From: Spisula solida
Lineage: Eukaryota; Mollusca; Bivalvia; Venerida; Mactridae
Assembly: GCA_947247005.1 (NCBI GenBank)
Contig: OX365944.1
Location: 9,126,501-9,190,500, forward strand
Direction: 5' to 3'
DNA length: 64,000 nt
Part shown: positions 52,001 to 61,000 of the stretch, piece by piece
How positions within the stretch are numbered: position 1 is the stretch's first letter
How the letters are laid out: each line of letters begins with the position of its first letter
Made by a program: the position numbers and the translations under genes
Notes under the pieces: generated by a model
What the model saw: only the letters and a program-made list of their open reading frames with translations
The model's database searches: none
Told to the model about the DNA's origin: nothing

Positions 52001-55000
52001 AGCTTGTTATAAGCTTGCCAACTATATAGGAGCTGTCGAGACGCCAGCTGCAGAAAACTTGAGGCCCAAACCATTTTGGATTCCTACAGAACTTTATATA
52101 TGATCCATTTTTGAAATGTATTGAGACAAAAGATGATTTCATGGTCCATTTTGAGATACATACAGTGGAATGTTACATAAGGACAACTTGAGTAAGAACA
52201 CAACAATGACGGATTGAGAGAATTGGACCCAGTTTGTACAGTTAAATGTGATTAGTGATCTAATGCACCATGTCTTAGATTGTGTACTTATAGGTCCTTA
52301 CTAAGTTACTAATATGAGGAAATTGTTAAGACAATCTTCACCATATACTGGTATAAGTCAGTAGTATGTTTCTGCTGATGTATTTATAGGTATACAGCTC
52401 ATTTAGTGAATTTGAATTCTATTAGGGATATAGATGTATGTTGTTTAAAGCCTAGGTCCCACTGAGCATTTTTTTGCCTCGGCAATGTACTACTCCCGAT
52501 GGACATAAATGAGTTATCTGCACATCGGAAACAGGTCCATCGTGTTCTAAGGGAAGCTTCGGGGAAGTCATGAGACAGTTTGTGATATAGGAAGGGATTG
52601 TGGTGAATTGATATCGGAAAACATTGCGGTCGAGGAATTCCTCAATGGGACCTAGGTTTAAGTCAAGATTTTTAATTGATGTTTTTTCTTCAGTCTGTGA
52701 ACACCAGGCCGACAGGAGCTCTTGATGTTATAAAAGGCTTCAATCAGGTGAGATTTTATAGATGTTTATTCCCCCTATGGGTGGCATGTAGTTAAATCAC
52801 TTGTCCATCCATCATTCCATCCTCCCCCATTCCTGTTTACTTTGTTTCTCTTACACATTTGGAAGGATTTTGAAATTACTTTGCAGAATTGTTCACCACA
52901 TCAGGCCGATGTGCAGAGCAAGCAGATTGGCTATATTGATTGAAGATCATGATCTAATAAAGTGGAAAGGGTTTTTGGTATTTTTTTGATATTCAAATGA
53001 CATGGCAGAAGTTGATGGTCAGGCTGCCTTGATGTGGAGAAAAAAGGTCCTAATGCGAAAAATTTATATGCTTCTGGCAAGGGTCATGGATATCAATCAG
53101 ACCGTTGCACAACAAAGCACTATCGAGCATTGCTGAAGCTGTCCATTAAGCAATAAAGAACTCGCCTAGCAAAGCCCTGAAAAAGGTATGCTGTCAGCTA
53201 GCATTGCTTGCTGGTAGCATGTTGTTGCATAGATGTAGGAAAGCTCTCGATGACGCAATTTGGTTACGGTATGGTTAGGCAACGGGCTCAAGGTCTATTT
53301 GGACTTTTATTGGAATTTGATTCGGCAGCATTTGACGGGTGGGTTGCTTAATACTAACTGTCCACTAAGACAGTGTTTACTGTCTATATGTTTTTATTAT
53401 AGATATTGAGTGGATCTTCAGCTGCAGAGTTTGCAAAGTCAGTGATTCAATCAACCAATGCTTGCTCCTTGCTGAGAGTTATAATGGCTAAAAAGGTATG
53501 TTACTATTAGCTTGGTTTGGACTGAACCACAGGTCTGTGGAATGTGACCTAACCCCCCTGCATATATACTTTTTTAAATATCTAAATAAATTATGTATTA
53601 ATTGGCGGTATTGGACACTTTTCATGTACCTGTGGACTGAACGTTGTCGTCTTCCAGCTGTAGAATAAATAATATAGCAAAAATGTCGGCTCATATACAA
53701 TACTTGATTATAAGAATTTTTTATAAGGTTTTGTAATTTGATAGTACTTACGGAATTGGATAATATGTCGACATTTTATATTGGTGGCCAAAATGTTTCA
53801 CATCATTTTTCTTCAAGGATTTTGTAGTCCTGTTTCAAAATTGTAGGTGCTAGACCTGAATAAACAAAGTTAGTCCTGTTTTAGTCGTACATGTACACTC
53901 AGAAAAACTTCAAAAAGGCTTTGCCTAACAATTTGAGCTAGTATGTACATGAATGCTTTTTCACATACATTGACTACTTTTAATACTGTGGGCATTGGTT
54001 TATATGTATTGTTCTGTATTGTATGGTGTGTATCTTGGTGCTGTTTTATTTCAGCAACAAGCTGGCGTCACAGAAAGTGTATCTCAAGTAATGATGATGC
54101 TAGCCCCTTATTGTGCAGGACAGAAATCACCAATGTCAGCTATGGTTAATCAATTTATGGTATCAAGGGCCAAAAAGGGGTCACGGAAATCACAACTAAG
54201 AACTTCATCTCCTGAGCAGTTTGTTGAAGGTAAATAGAACATTATGTTAAGGAAATTTGGTTTGTGATGAATGTTGAAAATGACATAGTGTGTCTCTACA
54301 TGTTAACCCCTGGTAGACTCGTCTTAAGACATAAATTGACAGTTCAGATTATAGCTGACAGCCGTTACTTCAGTTAGTGGAGTGCTAGACTGCTACCTGG
54401 CCTATATAGGTTTAATTACCTAGCAGTGAAGGTTTTCTTCTCATGTGACGTTCTATACTGTCATGCCCTCCACAAATAATAAGAAATAACAAAAAATGTA
54501 CTTGAAAGTTTTGTTCTTATTATTGAGGAGATCTTTAACAAGGTTAGTGTTGGTTCAGATAGAGTGCAGGAAAACTGGTAAGATGAACCGGGCGTATGTT
54601 ATAATGTAGTTGATTTTGACTTACAGATCTGAACAAACTTTCATCTTCGGATTCGAGTGAACTTGAGACATTGGTACGAGATAGTATGAAATCAATGTCT
54701 AATACCGTTACTAAGGCTACACAAATGGCATGTAATATATTAACACAAGAAAAGACAGGGACTGAGTGGTAAGTCAAAACTAATATTACTTTCTATGTGC
54801 ATCTCTGAGATTTGCATAATTGTACAAGGTGTTACGATTGTTATGTGTCATCTTATTTCATTTAGTACATGTATTTTAAGGAAAACCAGTGTACTTTAAA
54901 CCAACTATATCATGCACATAGTACACTCATGATAAAATGCACCTTCAAGTGTTTTTGTATTTCTATACAATTCATCAAGATAAGGGAAGATCATTAGGGT

Positions 55001-58000
55001 GTTTTACTACTCGTATTAAACAGATTTCTGATTTAAACAGTCATCTTTGTTGTGATGCTGGAATTATTGCTTAGGCCATAGTTTTCTCCCTCAGTCATAT
55101 TTGATGTGACGCTGGAATTATTGCTTAGGCCATAGTTTTCTCCCTCCTCCCAATGGCAAAACTTTCAACAATTTCCCATAAACCTAAACTAAGATAGGTT
55201 GACTGTATGCACATACGTAGGCTGCATGTTTTTCAGCTGACCTGTCACATAGTGACGGGGTGAGCTTTTGTGATCACACTTCGTCTGTCCGTCGTATGTC
55301 TGTCCACAATTGCTTGTGAACACACTAGAGGTCACAGTTATGACCCAATCTACATGAAATTGGTCAGAATGTTTTTCTCTTTAAAATCTAGGTCAAGTTC
55401 AAAACTGGGTCATGTTTGGTAAAAAACTAGGTCACTAGGTAAAATCTTAGAAGAAGCTTGTGAACACATTAGAGGCAACAGTTATGGCCCAATCTTCATT
55501 AAACTTGGTCAGAATGTTTGTCACTGTGAAGTTTAGGCCAAGTGCGATATTGGGTCAACTGGGGTCAAAAATAGGTCACTAGGTCAAATCCAAGAAATCA
55601 TTTGTGTAGGCACTAGAGGCTAATCTATCAATATGGGTTATCTGATGTAAATAACAAGGTCGCTGGTTAGGACTATATGATACCATGCACATGCAACTGA
55701 GGCTGCATTAACTTGATTCTTTGAAGTTGTAAATGATTTCTTATGTGCAATGTGGGCCTTTATGAACTATAACGATGGGTGAGCATCCTAGGGCCCTTTT
55801 GGGCCCTCTTGTTTTTACTGTACCTGTATTTGTAAAATTATTTTTACTTTTTCTGTTCCAGTTCCATGTTGCCTTCCACCTGTGCACTATTTGTTGATTG
55901 GTTAGAATTGTTAGATCCAGAAATTGTTAGACTGGTCCCAGATATACAGGAAAAATTACTGTTTGCAAAAAGGACAGTGACACAGTCTGATATTGAAAGA
56001 CAACACAGCAGTCAACCGTATTTACTGGCTTTACTTACACACCAGTCTAGTTGGGGAACCTTACATAAATGTATGAATTCCTTGCTGGACAGTACAGACA
56101 AAGGGTAGGTGTTACAAGTTTAATGGTGCATTGTTAAACTTTACCTTTGTTTTCTCTTGTCTGAAAGTTTTAGTGAGTTTATGTCATGTCAATAAATGAA
56201 AAACACTCACATTTTTGCAATATAATTTTTTAAAATTATTGGTAAATTAAAAAAATCTGAGCTTCACTACTGAACCTGTGCAAATCGACAAATAGCAACA
56301 TACAGAGTTACCTTCCTTTCTGTAGGCTTGATTTCCATAAGTAACTCATATATCAACTCCCTTAAGTTACATTAATGTTTAGAACCTCTAACAAGTTGTA
56401 AGAATGTACATAAAAAGGTTTTTTTGAGCTAAATGTATATCTGAACACTTGTCATAACAAACAGAAAATAATTTTTATATGTTCATAATAAAACAAGACA
56501 TTATGAGCCCCACACTGTCAGATACTATGAAAAGATAGTGACTAAGTCTATGTTAAAGTAGATGTGATGTTTCATGGTATATATACGTTACAGGTATGAT
56601 CCAGTGTCCGTGTTAGACTTCCTATGGGCTTGTATTCATGTACCAAAGATTTGGCAAGGACGAGAGAGAAAGCAGATCAAGGTAAACATTGACATCGGCT
56701 ATTACATCTCATATTTAAGTCCTTCTATTGGGAAATATTTGTCTAAGTTTCACAGGTCAAGAACTATACTGTGGCCTCTGTCAGAATTTCAGGACTTAAC
56801 CATTTTGTTTCCTGATAAGTCAATTTTTGAAGCCAAATTTCCTGATTGGGTATTTATAAGTTGTTAGTGGAATCCTTGAATTGCCCAATCAGGAAATTTC
56901 CACAATGATCCTATTCAGGTAGTTACTACATGTATTATTGAGGTTTGTACATGTATGTCATACACATTGTGTATACATGTACACGCTGCTCATCATTTGT
57001 ACTTTCAGAACCAGAGTCCAGAAGATGTTTTATGTTTAAACAGTTCTCAGTTAATGGTTTTAGCAGACTACATTACACAAGAAGCAATCTCAGCCAATCA
57101 TGAGTCAGCTTCTATAAAGAATGAGTCACATGACAATATATCAACCAATCACACACCTGCTACTATCAGAAATAGGATTGATCTGTTAAGAGCATGTATT
57201 AGTGGAGATGAGGAAAAGGTGATTGGTTTGGTGCAATGTGTGGAAAAATTCATGAAAATAAAAAGGTATGTTTTCAATGCCATGCTCTTTTACGCCATTT
57301 TGTAACACATTTTCAGCTGTTTACTGTGGCCATTTTGCAGGTGGTCTTAATAGCAACTTAGTTTTAATAGCGTACCATTTTGCACTAAATTAAAGCACAG
57401 GAGTTTGAAGTTCTATCAATAAAATATCATAGCAGTCTACTCATTTAAAATCAAGTTGTGCATTCCCCTCGTCCAAAATTAAATTGATATACTCCGCACA
57501 AGCAGCTTGTAATATACCTGCAAAAAGCTTGAGGACCAGATTGTTCAGACTATATCTGGAAGCAAAATCTTATAGTTAACTATATTTTTCAGTGAGAAAT
57601 GGTGGGTATATGAAGCATTACTGTTAGAACTATACCTACAGTACCCCTATCTATCTGTGTGGTTATCAGACATGAAATGTATCACCTCTAAGGCTCTCAT
57701 GTCAAGTTTATCTCAAACACAGGTATGTACAGTCTTCTCTCCCTCCTTCACTGAGTATAAGATATATTAATGGATTCATAGTAAGAAAAAAGTAGTATTC
57801 AAATACATGTACTGCAAGTAAGAAAAGTAGCATTGATATACTTCCTAGAATGAATATGATGAAATGTGCTTTATTTATATAAAAAAAAAAAATTTCAAAC
57901 TTTTTGGCTGTAATAGTTGGTTGAACTATTCCTGTAAAATATTGTGTTTGTTAGACAAATTATGTTTCCCATATATAGTGGGGGAGACATATTGATTTTG

Positions 58001-61000
58001 TGCTGGACGTCTGTCAGTCTTGATGGATGTCATAAAGTTTGTTGTGCTAGTTCACCTCAACCACTGTTCAGATTGCAATGAAACTTCACATAAATCCTTA
58101 GTGTCAGAAGGATAATAAAAAATCGGACAGGGAAGACAGCTTTCAACTGAAACAGCCGAGCATAGAAAACAAGCCTTTTGCACTTTGTCAGAAATTTAAG
58201 ATTGGATAATTTTTGCCGTCCCTTTGTGGGAGACTTACATTTTTGAATCAAAAACCCTAATAGTCTTTACGAATATTTAGTGTTTTATTGTATTTTATGT
58301 GTAATTGATATTTCTATTACTAGATGGATATGATGACACATAGATTGATCACTGGACTGTATCATAATTGATATTTCTATTACTAGATGGATATGGTGAC
58401 ACATAGATTGATCACTGGACTGTATCATAATTGATATTTCTATTACTAGATGGATATGGTGACACATAGATTGATCACTGGACTGTATCATAATTGATAT
58501 TTCTATTACTAGATGGATATGGTGACACATAGATTGATCACTGGGCTTTATCATAATTGATATTTCTATTACTAGATGGATATGGTGACACATAGATTGA
58601 TCACTGGACTGTATCATAATTGATATTTCTATTACTAGATTGATATGATGACACTTAGATTGATCACTGGACTGTATCATAATTGATATTTCTATTACTA
58701 GATGGATATGATGACACATAGATTGATCACTGGACTGTATCATAATTGATATTTCTATTACTAGATGAATATGGTGACACATAGATTGATCACTGGACTG
58801 TATCATAATTGATATTTCTATTACTAGATGGATATGGTGACACATAGATTGATCACTGGACTGTATCAGGGAAGTAAAAGCAAGAGAAATGATAATAGAA
58901 TGGCCGATGTTAACATTGCATGTAGAAAACTAGCCGCTGAGCACCCTGTGCTAATGTTGAGGTAAATCTATATATTCACACATTTACATACACTATGTTA
59001 AAAGATTTGCTAATCTGTCAGGCCATCCTTAATTAATTGCTGGATTATCATTCAAATTTGGTTTCAAAGGGGGGGGGGTCAAAGTCTTTCTTCATTCAAT
59101 TTGGACTGATAAATTTGCCTTCTTTTGGTGGTTTTAACACAGAAAACAAGATTTTAACACAGAAAACATGATCATTGTGATATGTTCAATATAAAAAATT
59201 ATCTTTGGTATTCATTAAAAAATCAGCTAAAGCAGTTGGTTATATCAAGTGACAGTAGGCAATACCTCTTCATATCGCTGGCTTAGAATGATATGGTCGT
59301 AAGTGCCACTTACGACTGTTAAGACTCATACATATTTGAAATCTGCATCACAAGCTGCTTCTTATGAGCATATTTTCATGAAAATAGGAAGTGGTCATAT
59401 TGACCAAACTCAAGTTTAAAAAGCTTATAGATTTTGTACTTTTAACCTTCTCATTCCAAACCAGCTATATATTGTACCTCTAGTAATGTTTGTCATATCA
59501 TGTACATTACAGACAACTACCAGCTATAGTAGCTCTACTGAAGGGTAAAACACAGTTCACATTTACCGAGTTCAAACAGCGGAACTTGATGATGTTGTAC
59601 ACATATGTACTTGGTATCCTGGATCTACTACAACCACATGTGTTCCACAAAGAACATTCATCATTCAATGATATCATAGAGGAATACTTCTGTCTTCTCA
59701 AGGTTTGACGTCAATATGTTTGTTCTGTTCAGTCTATAGTTTAATGACTTAGGGTGGTATGAAAGCCTTATTTTCTAACAATCAAATTTTTCTTAAAACA
59801 ACTTAACATTTTCTGACACAAAAAACTGATTTTATCACATAAATACCGTGATCTTCCATGTGAAAACAAATCGGGGAACAATGTTCTCCAACGTGTGTGA
59901 TAACAAATCATGACTTCAACAGCTTTTCGGCACAAAAACGTAATTTAGTCGGCTTTAATTTGTTATTTCTGACGTTGTTTTGACTCAGTAACTATGATAA
60001 TGTGATTAAAAGAATCTGTTACTCGCTGTCTTTGAGATCAACATTTTGTCACGAAAAAGATTTATCAAGCTTGCCTATGGCTCACTTAATAACCTGTGTT
60101 TTCTAGACTTGTTGAAGATATGCTGATCTCCAAAGACAATTCATGACGGTTCCTATATATATTGAACAAACAAATCCCACCTTCTCATATACAATATGTT
60201 TATGACATATATTTCAGGATTACAGCCAAAACTCTCCAACACGTATGAATCCTCTGATAGTTAAACTGGTACAAATGTTGACTGATTATGTTAGTTTTGA
60301 TTCTACAAGAGCCAATGCTTTACTACAGAAACATGTGTTATTACTGAGGTTTGTGATAAATCTTCCTACATAATTATTTCTTCCGCTTAAGAGTAGGGGA
60401 GTCATAGTGTTTTTATTTAGTCTGTAACCAAGTTTGTCAGCACTTGTTATCCTAAACCAAAGGTCGGATTTTTGTCAACTTATAAATAGTTGGTACCAAG
60501 CCTAGTTGTGCATATTGTGAGAATTTTTGTTTGATGATTATTGCTGAAGTTATGTCCCTTTTTGGGCACACATGTTTGTTGCCAAACACTATTCTTGTCT
60601 TAAAGAAATAAAGCTCTATTAGTGTGAATATCAATCAGTGGACAAAAAATTGGTTGAATTCAGACAATACAGTTTTTAATTTGTTTTAACATCATGCCAT
60701 GTTTTGGTGTTATGCTCCTGGGTTTTGTTTCATCAGGGTAATGGTCCTTGTCAGGGCTTTTTTATGCCCCCGTATCGATAGATCGGGAGGCATATAGTGA
60801 TTCACCTGTCCGTACGTCCGTTCGTCCGTCCGTTCGTCCGTTCGTCCGTCCGTCCTGGTTAACCCAAATTGACCGTTTCTTCTAGCATCATTATGGCTTG
60901 CTACAAAGCTTCCAAACTTGCATGGATGTTGTATATGAACAGTCTCCACACACCTGTATCACCTGACCCCATTTTGACCTTCACCTTGACCTAATTTTGG

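Noticed and set aside
58285..58845. 186-codon minus-strand reading frame with 21-residue repeats
   Set aside because: A by-product of the 63-bp array upstream of INTS1 exon 38, whose length is a multiple of 3 and whose reverse strand lacks stops.
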